From: Fallopia convolvulus | Taxonomy: Eukaryota > Streptophyta > Magnoliopsida > Caryophyllales > Polygonaceae | NCBI GenBank assembly: GCA_964016875.1 | Contig: OZ024735.1 | Location: forward strand, 14,113,699 to 14,177,698 | Reading direction: 5' to 3' | Length of the DNA stretch: 64,000 nucleotides | In this document: positions 21,653 through 33,697 of the stretch, in pieces | Layout of the letters: each line of letters starts with the position of its first letter | How positions within the stretch are numbered: position 1 is the first letter of the stretch | Translations under genes and position numbers: made by a program | The notes under the pieces: generated by a model | The model's database searches: none | What the model was told of the DNA's origin: nothing | What the model saw: only the letters and a program-made list of their open reading frames with translations

Positions 21653-22554
21653 CGGTTGACGCAGCATCAGACTAGGGCAAGGGGATGGACGGGCTTCCAA
21701 CGAGCGAGATAGAGCAGCCGAGGGAGGTCTCAGACAAGGATGAAGATTAGGGCCGTGTGCCCTTGTAATTTTATTTTGTGATGGTTTCTTTTGAACAAAC
21801 TTCTGTTGGGATGTATTGGTTGTCTAAGGGTCGAAAACAATATTTGTCCATTACACGGATGAGGTCTCTTCCTGGGGAAGAGAAAGTAGTTATTTTTTGT
21901 GCATGCATGCTTTGAATTTCTTGTGTATTTTGCTTGGTAGTGTCCTTCCTTTGTGTCCAAGTTTTTCAGGACGCTTGGAGAAGTCAGATTGAAGGCTTTA
22001 AGACGAGGACTCCTGCAGAAGTCTCTGGTCGCGGGTGGCAGCTGCGCTTACCGAAGGAAGTTTCCAGGCGGGCGACGGGTATTAAGTCTAGGATTAGTTA
22101 CCTCTACTGTTTGGACTTGTGTTCGATTAGTTACCTCTACTGTTCGGAACTTGCGCTCGGGAAGTTCAATCGATTGAAGACGTCTTAAGTCTAGGATTAG
22201 TTACCTCTACTGTTTGGACTTGTGTTCGATTGTATGATGTACTCTATATAATAATGAATAAAATATGCTTTTGACTTAATATTTCTACTTATGCAAAAAA
22301 GGAGATAAGTATGATCAAGCAATAATGCACGCAAATGTCATTCATTCAACGAAACACCACAACATAGAAGTCACACAACAAGGGATTTTCACACAAACAG
22401 GTTGGTCACAATCGAACTATGAAAAAGATGAACTTAGAGCAAAAGCAAAATAACAACTACAGATAGATGACCTCGAATGTCTTGAGTGTCTAGCGAGGAA
22501 GCTTTTTGTCAGAAGTATCTGAGAAGTTTACGTTCTGATGAAGGAAAACTTCCC
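21653..22554 (+). other. 3' region of the antisense ORF with repeated segment
   Basis: A 45-bp unit starting ttaagtctaggattagttac occurs at about 22082-22128 and 22185-22231, with a shorter partial copy between them. After it come ATAATGAATAAAATATG words (near 22250), suitable plus-strand poly(A) signals. No coding frame is supported. Confidence 0.55.
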
Positions 22555-23948
22555 TCAGAAGTGATACTTCTTTAAGTGTACTGCGTTCCAGCTTCTTGGG
22601 ATAGCTTCGCCGTCTTTGGATTCCAGCTGGTATGCGCCTTGACCGACGATCCTGATTATCTTGTATGGCCCTTCCCATGCTGGGGATAGCTTGCCTGATT
22701 TGGTTTCATGGGTATTTTGAAAGACTTTTCGTAGTACCCAATCACCGATTTGGAAAGTCCGGATCTTGACATTCTGGTTGTAGCTCCGGGTGACTTGTTG
22801 CTGATGTCTAGCTAGGCATAATCGGGCTTGGTCACGAAGTTCTCCAGAAGTATCCAAGTCAGCCGACAACTCCAAACGATTATGTTCTTCGGTCAAGAAG
22901 CGAGTGCGGGCTGTAGGAATGAGAATTTTGGCGGGAATGACCGCTTCACATCCGTGCGTTAATGAGAAAGGAGACTGTCCGGTCGCTACCTTTGGCGTCG
23001 TTTGATCACCTTGTTGCTAGCCTCGGCTTGCCCGTTAGACTGGGGGTAGCAAGGTGTTGAGGTGACTAGATTGTTGTTCCAAGGACTACAGAAGTCTCTG
23101 GTCCTCTGACTTATGAATTGAGATACATTGTCACATACAATCTCCAAGGGTACCCCGAAACGACAAAGGATGTTCCTAATGATGAAGGAAATCACCTGTT
23201 TATCTTTGATCTCTCGATAAGCTTCAGCTTCAACCCACTTAGAGAAGTAATCAGTCATTGCGAGGAAGAATACTCTTTGCCCGGACGAAGGGGGTAACTT
23301 CCCCATCGCATAAATGGCCATGGCGTGAGTGTAGGATAGAGTGGCTCAGGAGGTTGGTGAGCCGTCGGCGCATGTCTTTGGCAAGCGTCATATTTACGGC
23401 AGAATTCTATAACATCTTTTCTCATGTTGGGTCAGTACCACCCCTGCCGGAGGGCTTTGTTGGACAAACTTCTTTCTCCGGAATGGTTTCCACAATCTCC
23501 CTCATGATGTTCTTCAAGAAGTCTCTGAACGCTGCAGTGTACCCACTGCCGACCGGTGGAATAGTCTCCCGTTCTCGACTGTAAACTTTGTAGCCTTCAT
23601 CTTCAGTAATTTAGCGTCTATTTTATCTTCCGAAAATTTCCCCTCGTTTAGCCAATCAAGGTATGGTTGAGTCCACGGTGCTTCATTCACCTCTGAAGGG
23701 TCGAGGGGATTCTCTTCATGACTCGGGCTATTCAGAAGCAGATTTGGGTCAGTGTCGTTTCGAAAACTCCTGGCGTCAACGTCGTCGCTGCTCATGAAGA
23801 CGTCGTTACGGGATGTGGTTTTGAGATGACAAACGTCTTTGGTAATACTACCAGACTTCTTGATATCATCAACATAGGTTCTTCTAATGGCGGGAACCAT
23901 GATGTGGATCATCGGGATTATGGGATACTCATTAGGATCAATGGCCAA
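22555..23948 (-). pseudogene. Element E integrase
   Basis: Integrase in three open pieces. The N-terminal linker piece contains PYLDWLNEGKF and ENGRLFHRS. The core has MTDYFSKWVEAE (first Asp), VCDNVSQF (second Asp, with Val replacing the usual Gly) and SNGQAEASNK (Glu), so the catalytic triad is kept. The C-terminal piece has RTFQIGDWVLRKV and LSPAWEGPYKIIRIVGQGAY, the GPY/F module. Frameshifts near 23500 and 22980 interrupt it. It would insert the cDNA. Confidence 0.85.
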
Positions 23949-23996
23949 AGCTAGACGGGCGAGAGAATCCCCTTGAGCGTTCTGCTCTCTCGGGAT

Positions 23997-24320
23997 CTAT
24001 GCGAAGGATATCTTCTCGAACCGAGGAATTAGATTTTTGACCACATCTAGATAAGCTATCATCTTTTCATCCCTGGCTTCATACAACCCCAGAATTTGGT
24101 TGACTATCAACAACGAATCACAATTGACCTCTATCTGTTGTATGCCTAAGTCTCCGGCGAGAGTCAGACCGAAAATCAGAGCCTCATACTCAACTTCATT
24201 GTTCGTGGCTTCGAATGTGCATCTCACGAATTGTGCCACCCTATCCCCCTGTGTTGATTTTAGGACTACTCTTATCCTTGTTCCCCCAGCGTTGGAGGCG
24301 CCATCTGTGTGAAGCGTCAT
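23997..24320 (-). pseudogene. Second (archaeal-type) RNase H of element E
   Basis: The frame begins LHTDGASNAGGTRIRVVL and contains NNEVEYEALIFGLTLA and VNCDSLLIVNQI, the D-E-D pattern of the additional RNase H of Tat elements. It follows the gypsy RNase H domain and precedes the integrase linker. The frame itself is open; damage lies on either side. It helps remove the RNA strand during reverse transcription. Confidence 0.85.
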
Positions 24321-24805
24321 TTGACTGGAAACATGGCTTCTAGCATCATTAACTCCGCTGGCTCCATTCCTTCTTCCATCGTAGGACTAAAATCAACCAC
24401 AAAGTCAGCTAGCGCTTGGGACTTTAATGCGGTTCTAGGCTCGTACTGAATGTCAAACCCACACAAATGAATTGCCCATTTAGACATTCTTCCTGTGAAT
24501 TCAGGTTTATGCATGACTGTTTTCAAACGGTGTGTGGTTCTTACCACGATCGTGTGTGCCTCGAAGTACGGGCAAAGCTTGTTGCAGCACATGACTAGTG
24601 CTAAAACCAACTTTTCCAAGGAAGAGTAACGGGTCTCGGCCGACAAGAGAGTCCTACTTACATCGTATATAAGTTTTTGCTGCCCGTCTTGTTCTCGGAC
24701 CCGCGCTCCACTGATGGTTTGCTTGGTAACGGCCATGTATAGGGGTAGGGCCTCTCCTTCTTCAAGTTTCGCTAAGATTAGAGGATTAGAGAAGTATTTC
24801 TTCAA
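24317..24805 (-). pseudogene. Gypsy RNase H domain of element E
   Basis: It contains YMAVTKQTISGARVRE, RYSSLEKLVLALVM, HTIVVRTTHRLKTVMH and a C-terminal GFDIQYEPRTALKSQALADF, the degenerate original RNase H of Tat elements. The first expected catalytic Asp is not evident, consistent with the lineage having gained a second RNase H. Confidence 0.8.
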
Positions 24806-25827
24806 CTCTTGGAAAGCCTCCTCATGTCTGGCGGTCCACTGGAAGCACTTGTTTTTCTAAGTACTTCATAGAAGAGACAGCATCGATCCGCTGATTTAGA
24901 TATGAATCTATTCAAAGAGGCGATCTGCCCAGTAAGCTTTTGAACATCTTTCACGCACTTGAGAGACTTCAGCGTTACTATAGCGCGAACTTGTTCCGGG
25001 TTGGCTTCTATCCCTCTCTGGGTGACTAGATACCCTAGGAACTTCCCCGACTTCACACCGAAAGTACATTTCTACGGGTTCAGCTTCGTGTTATATTGCT
25101 TCAAGATTTCAAAAGCTTTCTCTTGATGACTTGTGTGATCTACATCTTTCTTCGATTTGACGAGCATGTCATCTGTATATACCTCCATAGTCTCTCCGAT
25201 TTGGCCTTGGAACATTTTATTCACTAGCCTTTGATTTGTGGCTCCAGCGTTTCGCAACCCAAAGGGCATCACCTTGTAATAGTATGTTCCTTTGCTAGTT
25301 ATGAAGGATGTCTTCTCCCGGTCGATTTCTTCCATCCTGATCTGGTTGTAACCACTGAAGGCGTCCATGAAAGTCAACAATTCATGGCCCGTCGTGGCAT
25401 CTACCAGGGCGTCTATGTGAGGTAACAGAAATGAATCCTTGGGACAAGCCTTGTTCAAATCTGTAAAATCTACACACATCCTCCATTTTCCGTTCTTTTT
25501 AGGCACATCGACTACGTTTGCCAGCCATTTTGGATATTTGACCTCCTTGATCTTTCTAGTCTCCATCAGCTTTCTTACTTCTTCATCCACTATCTTATTT
25601 CTCTCGGCAGCGAATTTCTTTCGTTTCTGCTTTACCAGTGGGTGATTAGGGTCCACATTCAACTTGTGAGTGATGATCTTCGGATCGATTCCCACCATTT
25701 CCTCATGGGACCAAGCAAAACATTCTGTATTTTTACTTAAGAAATCTACTAGCTCATTTTTCATGGATAGCTCTAAGTCCTTTCCAATCTTTACGGACCG
25801 ATTGAGGTCGGATTGGTCTAGGGCCAC
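24802..25827 (-). pseudogene. Reverse transcriptase of element E
   Basis: RT in two pieces. The first has NVVDVPKKNGKWRMCVDFTD, FMDAFSGYNQIRM, VMPFGLRNAGATNQRLV and the catalytic YTDDM (codons near 25168-25179). The second continues with KFLGYLVTQRGIEANPEQ and the thumb/connection region. A frameshift lies near 25065. All catalytic aspartates remain. It would copy the element RNA in the particle. Confidence 0.88.
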
Positions 25828-26016
25828 TTCCTCTACCTGTTCATCTTTCTTTTCTTTTTCTTTTGGAGAGGTAGAGTTAGTGGTTTCCTTTAATTGTTAG
25901 GTGGACTTTTGATTGGCGGTCGACTTCAGCGCTGACTTGTAACACTCTCGGGACGTTCTATGATCTCCGCGGATCTCTTAAACCCCCCACGGTGTCGGGA
26001 ATTTCACCGTCTGGTG

Positions 26017-26865
26017 TTAAGTAGATGGGACGGCCCTCGTGTCGTGGAGCCATGGCCTCCCCATTATTACATTATAACAAGAAGGACAATCCATAACAGA
26101 GTATCTAACTTGGATGTTCACGCCCTTTGCGTATGTGGGAAGGGTGATGTCTCCTACTGTGTGCTTCACTTCTCCGCTGAAGCCTACTAGCGCTGTTGGG
26201 TTCTTCTCCATGTCTTTCTCGCTTAACCCCATTTCTTTTAGAGCCCCCAACATCATTAGGTTGGTTGAGCTTCCGGTATCAATGAGAACCCGCTTCAATA
26301 AGACGTTCCCTATCGAGAGAGAAATCACGAGACCATCTTGGTGGGGTCCTTCAAGACCATTGATGTCATCCTCGTCAAAATATATTGCGAGATTGATGAC
26401 GTCTGTCTTCCTTTGCGCATTGCGATGAAGAGCATTTTCTCGCGCATTCCTTTTGGTTGCCGAGTAGGTAAGGCCGCATACGCTTGACCCTCCAGTGATC
26501 ACGTTCACGAACTTGGCATGTACTGGCGACGTTGGCCTTCCTGCGCGTGAGGCTTCCATGACATCTGGAGGGACTTGCGCATTTGGCGCGACTTCTATGA
26601 TCCTTCCCCGAGATACGAGGTAGGCGATCTCTCTCCTCAGCGCCACGCATTCTTTGGTTACATAACCATAATCGTCATGGAAGTCACACCATCTGCTCAT
26701 ATCCTTGTTTGGATAGGGTTTTTCATTCCTCTTCGGCCACCTAACACCCCGTATCATTAGTGCTATATTCTTCACGAGGTCCTCGGTGGATATGCCCAGG
26801 TTGAACTCGTCATACTTTGGTGGTAACGGTTTGGCAGGTTTGGTATCGGCGACGTTCACCTTCAC
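26017..26865 (-). pseudogene. Element E gag C-terminus and protease
   Basis: The N-terminal part has WCDFHDDYGYVTKECVALRR, the zinc-finger-like segment at the gag end of Tat elements. The aspartic protease follows with VLIDTGSSTNLMM as active site and VIMGRPWLHDTRAVPST at its end. The frame is open for 282 codons. A gap with stops separates it from the gag core upstream (26866-26994). Confidence 0.85.
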
Positions 26866-26994
26866 CGCGTTGGGGTGAGGGCGCCGGTATGGTTGGTCAC
26901 GGCGTTCCCGACGGTAATCCGGTGCTGCCTTCTTATCTACCCTTTCTTAGATGCTTGCGGGCTTCCTCATCTTTAAGTCTTCTTCAAGTCTGAT

Positions 26995-27885
26995 TTAAGC
27001 CAGAGCTTTGGTTTGGAAATCCTCGAAACTGTGACAAGTATGCCTAGTGAGCTCTTTGTAAAGGTCTCCATCTTGTTTCACGCCCTGACGAAAAGCCTCC
27101 ATAGCCGTCAGCACGTCACAGTGCGGGATGAAGATCTTTTCTCGGTTGAACCTGTCTAGGTACTCCCGGGTGGACTCTTCTGGCTTTTGGATAACTCTGT
27201 ACATATCACTAGATTGCTTCTCGAATCTTCGGCTGCTAGCGAATTGTACTCGGAAGGAATCCATCAACTCAGCGAAGGAATGGATACTTCCTCTTGGAAG
27301 GTGGACGAACCACCTCAAGGCCGGTCCTGCGAGAGCTGCCCCGAAACCCTTGCACATCAGTGCTTCACGAGAGTGATACGGAATTGCACTGGTCGTCATA
27401 TTTTGCTTGAATATGGCCACATGCTCGTCGGGGTCCCCCGTGCCATCATACAGGCTCATACTAGGTACCGAGAACTTCTTCGGTATCTCGACCTGGGCGA
27501 TGTGAGGAGCGAAGGGTGCTTCGTCATAACCGTCAACCGCTTCCTTCTCTATGGGTCGTGGAACCCCGGGTATCTTCGCCAACTGCTCGGTGAACATCTT
27601 GAATTGATTTCGGACAATACTTTCGAGGTCTCGGGGATGGCGGCGGTCCCAATCCTCGTCATCGTCCATGATGTCATCTTCAAAGCGCCGAGGGTTAACT
27701 TCTCGCGCCGATCGAAGGCATATGGGTGCCCTCGCTCCCTCGCCAGTAGGGTTACCCTGTGCGGGGGTAAACGACGGCACTCCGGGGACTATTGCCGGTG
27801 GAGTAACGAACTCCATCCCAGGGTTTCTCTCGCGCCGACCAGTGGGGTTTCCAAAGGAACCTTCACCCCCGCTGTTTCGGTCCAA
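26995..27885 (-). CDS. Element E gag core
   Basis: A 296-codon frame with the Tat gag core: FSVPSMSLYDGTGDPDEHVA, AALAGPALRWFVHLP and STREYLDRFNREK. A long plus-strand ORF overlapping it (27187-28041) is a shadow. The start chosen is MDRNSGGEG, but stops just upstream (near 28081) suggest that the original N-terminus reached further towards 28145. Role: particle coat and RNA packaging. Confidence 0.8.
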   Translation of the reverse strand: MDRNSGGEGSFGNPTGRRERNPGMEFVTPPAIVPGVPSFTPAQGNPTGEGARAPICLRSAREVNPRRFEDDIMDDDEDWDRRHPRDLESIVRNQFKMFTEQLAKIPGVPRPIEKEAVDGYDEAPFAPHIAQVEIPKKFSVPSMSLYDGTGDPDEHVAIFKQNMTTSAIPYHSREALMCKGFGAALAGPALRWFVHLPRGSIHSFAELMDSFRVQFASSRRFEKQSSDMYRVIQKPEESTREYLDRFNREKIFIPHCDVLTAMEAFRQGVKQDGDLYKELTRHTCHSFEDFQTKALA

Positions 27886-28200
27886 TCTTTCGTTTGGGCA
27901 CGCGGGCCGACAAAAGAAACAGATCAGAGTTGGGAGCGCAAACCGTCATTATCGGTGATTAACTACTTTATACTGGCCTTGTGCTTTTCATTGCAAGCAC
28001 GTTGGTCAGTTAGTTCCTTCTCCAAAGCTTGGAGCCTTTGAGCGAACTTAGATAACTCGAGGCGAAGAGCTGCCGATGTGTCCTAGCGTGCGTCTCCGTC
28101 ACCCTCGGTGTTTGGTTCTTGACTACCCTCGTTAGGGTTGCTCATGGCGACTTCCTGAACTTCCTTCGATGTGGAAAGACGAATCCTTTTCGATCGTTGG

Positions 28201-28218
28201 GCCCCACGGTGGGCGCCA
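28201..28218 (-). other. Primer binding site of element E
   Basis: In sense TGGCGCCCACCGTGGGGC, three bases inside the 5' LTR. It fits the 3' end of a plant tRNA-Lys with one mismatch, from memory of that tRNA. Confidence 0.75.
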
Positions 28219-28221
28219 AAT

Positions 28222-28693
28222 TGTTTTGGACAAAAATTTGACAAGCAAACTTCTGCCCTATATCGGGGCACGATCGATTCGAGGGATGAGCGAATACTCA
28301 AGAAAAATATGAATCTCTGAGGTAAGAATGCAAATGCTCTCTTTTGATAATTTTTCTTTTGTCAAGTGTGTGTACATGTTTCAATAAACCGTAAAAATCT
28401 ATATATATGCCTCTTCAACCCAACGTCTGTTTCCCACTCCCCACGATCTCCGGACTTATAGGGCGTATTCCCAACTGTTGTCCACTTTCCGCGCATATCG
28501 GAGGTATGAACCGCCGTGACAGTTGTCCTTTGAGCGTGCGCATCCTTCTCGTGACGGAAGCTTTCTATCTTCATTAAGCAATTGATGACTTCTCTTCATT
28601 CTTGGATACTTCTACGATCAAGCTAACCGATGACTTCCTATTTGTTTTCGGGCTCGCTTCGTTAAATGGGTCAATTGGATTTTGGGCCTAACA
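28222..28693 (-). repeat. 5' LTR of element E
   Basis: 472 bp, same termini as the 3' LTR, followed by the target duplication GTACC. It would drive transcription leftward. Confidence 0.92.
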
Positions 28694-29153
28694 GTACCCA
28701 AGAAAAAAATTTATTCCTCTTGGTACCCCTGAGGTTTTGGCTTTTCCCGTTGATGCCCCTCTCCGGTTCAAATTAGCTGATTTCAAGCTTACCATTATGT
28801 TTATCACCCTTAAATTAGTAGGTTTCAACTCTTAAAACATCAAAATTCATAAACAAACTATATCAATTTGAATTTTTAAACAATCCTCTATTTTAAGGGG
28901 TTGTTTACAAAATTGTTTAAAAATTCAAATTGGTGTAGTTTGGTTATGAATGTTGATGTTTTAATAGTCAAATCCTACTAATTTAAGGGTGATGAATATA
29001 ATGGTAAGCTTGAAATTGGCTAATTTGAACCGGAGAGGGGCGTCAACGGGAAAAGCCAAAACCACAGGGGTACCAAGAGGAATAAGTTTTTTTCTTGGGC
29101 ACCAAAAGGAAAACGAAAAGGAAAAAACTTAGGTGCACCAAAAGGAATTTCCC

Positions 29154-29901
29154 TTCATTTAATTATGTACGATTTATATTACAATAATTAAGGGAATTTT
29201 TGCCCATAGGAAAGCTTGTTATGGCTGACATTCTCTCTCCTATATTATTGTTATCTTTTGAGTTGTTAGGATAATTTTCTTATCTAAATAAGTCAGATAA
29301 TTATTATTTGATTTATTTATGGTAAGGGAATTTAGATAGATGTTTTTCAATTACTATAAGTTATCTTGGGAAACAAGTCAAAGGAGAAAACTACCCGTCT
29401 AGGGCCGGCCACTCTCTTGACTTGTTCTCCAAGGAGACTCCTTTGTATTCCTTTAAATAGTTTGCATTCTCATTAATGAAAAATCAGCTTTTGAATTAGA
29501 AAACCCCTATTGGTTTTATCTAGTTCTTGGACCATTAAAATAAAGTTGTCTAGCAATTACAAGCAAGGATTGATCATCATCATTCAAACACCATTCGAAT
29601 TTTCTCTTACTCGCGTTCATCAATTTGGTTTATTGACTTTGTCAATTGTGATTGTTCTAGTTTGATTGTTAAATATCAAACCTAGTAATCAATTGGATTT
29701 AGCATTTAGAGCCAATCCAATTGAACTATCAAGATGATTATCTCTTTGAATCAAATCAGTTTCGTTCTTCATATTATTTGTGTCGTTTGGTTACTTGTTA
29801 CGCAAGGCTTTAACATTGAAAGTGAATTCAGGTTGGATAATTGATTTACTATCAAGTTCGGGTTCGTGTGAGGTTCATACTTGGTCAATGAGGAGTAATC
29901 C
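29154..29901 (+). repeat. 5' LTR of element C, second part
   Basis: It resumes after the foldback element and matches 49918-50672. It stops at gaggagtaatcc, where the intact LTR continues for another roughly 20 bases to its terminus. The terminus, primer site and much of the leader are deleted. Confidence 0.85.
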
Positions 29902-30211
29902 TTGCTTGCATTAATTGGCATTACTTTTCTTGCTAAAGGGTCAATTGAGAGATTGCATGTTCTTTTGGAGCTTATAAAGGGAAAGTTTACATTGCTTCTT
30001 TGATTGCATACTTGCTAATTACTTGAGTTGCATTTTTCCTTTAATTATCATTAGCACACCATATCCACACCATTACTGCCTCTTTTCAACCCAAAAATTG
30101 AATTGGATAAATTGGATTGCTTTGAGATAAGTTTTGGCTTGATAAAGGTGTGATATTGCTTTTTGGAACACACTACTCTCTTGTTTTTGTGACCTTTTTT
30201 TCAAAATAAAA

Positions 30212-32148
30212 ATGGCACTCAAAGAGGAAACTAACTCAACTGAGGTGAATTTGTCCAAAGAATGCATTGACTTCATTAGATTGGCTATTAGTGATGGCTT
30301 AAAAGAGAATCAAAAGAGGATGATTGAAATTGTGACAGCAGCCTTGAATCCAAGATTTGAGATAATAGAAGAACAAATTGCTACATCTAGTTCACAATTA
30401 ATGCTCAAAGATGACCCTCCTCTACAATAACAAATTGATCCAAATCAAGCATCGTCTAGCAACAAGGGCAAACATGTAGAAGAAGAAGAGCATGACCTAC
30501 TTGCTAACTACCTTGGAGACCACGACCTCCCAAGCCATTATTCACCTAATGGTGACCGTGGTAGAGGGCATGTAAGTGGAATGAGGTCGTCGACGTACAC
30601 CCACCAGCCGACACACACTAGGCAATTGGCGCAGCCTATTCGAGCCACCCATCATCAACATCAACCTTATGACAATCCTTATGATGATGTGACTTATGAA
30701 TATCCCGTGGAAGAACGACCTCCATGGCATCCTCCCCTTGATGATTTTTACAACCAAATTGAAGAGGTGGAAGACATTCCACAAGCTTATGGAGTTAGGA
30801 GGCCAAACAACAACAACAACCAGAATATGGCTCAAATTGGCAAGCGGGATATAAAGATCAAAATTGAACCTTTCAATGGAGAGCTTAATCCTGAGAAGTA
30901 TCTAGAGTGGGAGCAAGCTACTAGCTTCATTCTAGATCATATGGAATATGAAGAGTGGGAAAAAGTGGTTGTTGTTGTAATCCACTTTGTTGGGACCGCT
31001 AGAAATTGGTGGTTTCGAATGAAGGAGGATAAAATGAGAAAGAATTTGACTCCTATTGAGACTTGGAACCAGCTAAAGTTTGTGATGAGAAAGAAGTATG
31101 TGCCTGAAGAACACACCGAGCACATGAGGCTTAAAGTGGCCACTTGCAAACAAGGTCTCAAGTCCCCTATTGAGTAGTTCAATGAGCTTGGAGATTTGAG
31201 CTTTAAGGCTGGAACACATCATTCCCAAAGGTCCTTGAGGATCAAATTCATGGATGGACTGAATCAAGCTATCAAAGACACACTTAAGATTCAACAAATC
31301 AAAGATCTCAATGCATTAGTCCATTCAGCCCAACTACTATATGAGCAACAACAAAGGAAGAAGAAAGAAGCTTGGAATGCAACAAAAAGGTATCCATCTA
31401 ACTCTAGTTCAAATTCCAATTCTTTTTCTTCTAACTTTTCTATGCAGAAAAAGGGAGCTCTTAGCTCACCTAAACCAAGCACAACGACCCCTAGACGCTC
31501 CACAAATGTCCCTCAAACCCAGCCAAGGTCAAGAGACATTGTGTGTTACAAGTGTCAATGAAGAGGCTATTTAGCTAAAGATTGTCCAAATCAGAAACAA
31601 TTGCTCCTTAATACCAATGGTGGTTATGTGAGTGATGAAGAGATACCTCCAAATCAAGTGAAGGAGGAGAATCTTAGCAATGAGGTGGACGACATAGAGG
31701 TAATTGAACCCGATTGTTGTTAACAACCTTTAACTTTGGTGACTATGAGAACTCTTACTTTGCAAGAAACACCTAGGCTAGATCAAAGAGAAAACATTTT
31801 TCATACTAGGTGTACTGTTAAGAATCAAGTGTTGTGCATGATCATTGATAGTGGTAGCTGGTGTAACATTATTAATGCTAAGGTAGTTGATCACTTACAA
31901 TTAAAAACACAACCTAGAGCTATGGTATTAATGGCATCAATGATTCAAATGGACCTAACTTAATGACACATCATTGCTTAGTCCATGTTTCTATTGGTAA
32001 TTATGATATCATGTGTGATGTGGTTAACATGGAATGCACTCATATATTGCTTGGTAGACCATGGTTATTTGATTAGAGAGTTATTTATGATGACATTCTT
32101 AATACCGATTCTTTTAACTATGACGGGAGGAGGGTTTCTCTTCTACCA
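30212..32148 (+). pseudogene. Element C gag and protease
   Basis: The start MALKEETNS is followed by VNLSKECIDFIRLAIS, aligned to the start of element A gag. Visible are the gag core (KIKIEPFNGELNPEKYLEWE, VGTARNWWFRMKEDK), a zinc knuckle broken by TGA (CYKCQ, stop, RGYLAKDCPNQK), and protease IIDSGSWCNIINAKVV. In-frame stops occur at 30428, 31175, 31559 and near 31720; a small deletion near 31925 shifts the frame. It cannot make a working product. Confidence 0.85.
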
Positions 32149-33697
32149 TTGTCACCCCAACAAGTGTTGCAAGATCAGATACGTAGGGACCAAGCTAGGG
32201 CACTTAGGCGTGCCAAAGAAGAGCAAGAGGCAACCGAAGCCGTAGCCAAGGCAGCCAAGTGGCGTTCGGCACCAGGCACTTTTTCAGAGATGACCGACGT
32301 TTCCGAGTCTCCACCCGGACAATCCAGCCCAAATTTTGGGACAACATCAAACACAGGTGGAGATACTGAATGGGAGAAAAAACGCCCAGAAAATTGCCCC
32401 AAAACGGCAAAAGTGCCGCAACTTACTTCAGACAGTGCAGCTGAGACAAAAATGGGGCTATCTCCCAATCCACTCGGGCGTTCTGGCTCAAATTTTGGGC
32501 GCAACTCAGAAATTCAGATATCTACAAGTACAGAAGAAAAACGCCCACAAATGGAGCCAAAAATCGGTTTAAAAGGCGGAGTAGAGAAGTGTTCTCTAAT
32601 AACACAATCTACTACTTCTTTCCCTATTTCTAATTCTTATTGTTTGATGCTTATGAGGAAAGAAATACTAATCATAAATCAAGATATTTCTCATTTTCCA
32701 AAGTGTATTCAAGATCTTATACAGGAATTTGAGGATGTCATGCCAGAAGAGTTGCCATAAGGCCTTCCACCAATTAGGGGCATTGAGCATCAAATTGATT
32801 TGGTGCCTAGTGCTTCTTTGCCAAACCGTGCAGCCTATAGAGCTAGTCCAGAGGAGAGTAATGAGCTTCAAAGACAAGTGAAAGACCTCATGGACAAGGT
32901 CTATGTACGTGAGTCACTTGGCCCCTATGCGGTTCCAGTGATTTTGGTGCCAAAGAAGGATTACACTTGGAGGATGTGTGTTGATTGCAAGGCGATCAAC
33001 CAAATAACAGTTAAGTACCGCCATCCCATTCCTAGACTTGATGATATGCTTGATGAGTTGCATGGTGCTAATTTCTTTTCTAAGATTGATTTAAGAAGTG
33101 GGTACCATCAAATTAAGATGAGGAAAGGGGATGAGTGGAAAATTGCCTTTAAAACTAAGTATGGCTTATATGAATGGTTAGTAATGCCTTTTGGACCGAC
33201 TAATGCACCTAGTACTTTTATGAGGCTTATGAAACATGTTTTAAGAAAATACTTAGGCAAGTTTGTTGTAGTCTATTTTGATGACATTTTAGCTTATAAC
33301 AAAACTTTGCATGAACATATAGATCATCTTAGGACTATTTTGGACACTTTGAGATTAGAGAAGCTTTATGTTAATTTGAAGAAGTGTTCTTTCTGTTCGG
33401 AATCTACTGTTTTTCTTGGTTTTGTTGTTTCTAGAGGTGGATTGAAGGTAGATGAAGACAAGATCAAGGCCATCAAGGAGTGGCCTCAACCGACTACACC
33501 TACAATGGTTCGATCATTTCTCGGCTTGGTTGGTTTCTACAGGAGGTTTGTGCGTGATTTCAGTACAATTGCAGCCCTTCTCCACGTTCTTACAAAGAAA
33601 GACACATCATTCAAATAGAGAGAACGCCTTCAACACTTTGAAGGACAGGTTGTGCAACGCCCAAGTGCTTCAGCTCCCTGATTTCTCTAAGGCTTTT
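32149..33697 (+). pseudogene. Element C linker and reverse transcriptase, cut by an insertion
   Basis: A charged linker (RRAKEEQEATEAVAKAA) leads to RT with MCVDCKAINQITVKYRHPIP, FSKIDLRSGYHQIKM and catalytic YFDD (33274-33285). Stops lie at 32758 and 33616, the latter beside a small deletion after SFK. The coding sequence ends in the start of RNase H (DFSKAF), where a solo LTR was inserted; it resumes at 47862 with IEVDALGHGIGG. Confidence 0.88.

Larger units (their letters stand above)
19064..28693 (-). mobile_element. Element E: Tat-lineage Ty3/gypsy retrotransposon
   Basis: Complete 9630-bp element with perfect target duplication GTACC (19059-19063 and 28694-28698). Order in sense: 5' LTR, primer site, gag, protease, RT, RNase H, a second RNase H, integrase, then a 3-kb 3' region holding an antisense extra gene, purine tract and 3' LTR. 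The extra RNase H and antisense ORF are marks of the Tat lineage. The ORFs are in several frames, so the element is decayed. Confidence 0.92.
19015..29153. mobile_element. Foldback Mutator-like element (about 0.5 kb) split by element E
   Basis: Own sequence is 19015-19063 and 28694-29153. The outer ends are inverted (GGAAATTCCTTTTGGTGC at left, its complement at right), and the inverted arms run about 240 bp each to a centre near 28917, so nearly the whole element is one palindrome. Flanking 9-bp repeats TTTATTTAA (19006-19014) and TTCATTTAA (29154-29162) differ at one base. A 9-bp duplication and long inverted arms fit a non-autonomous Mutator-like foldback element. It has no coding sequence of its own. 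Confidence 0.8.

Noticed and set aside
27187..28041. 284-codon plus-strand ORF
   Set aside because: It lies antisense to the Tat gag core with clear domain motifs; no family resemblance of its own.
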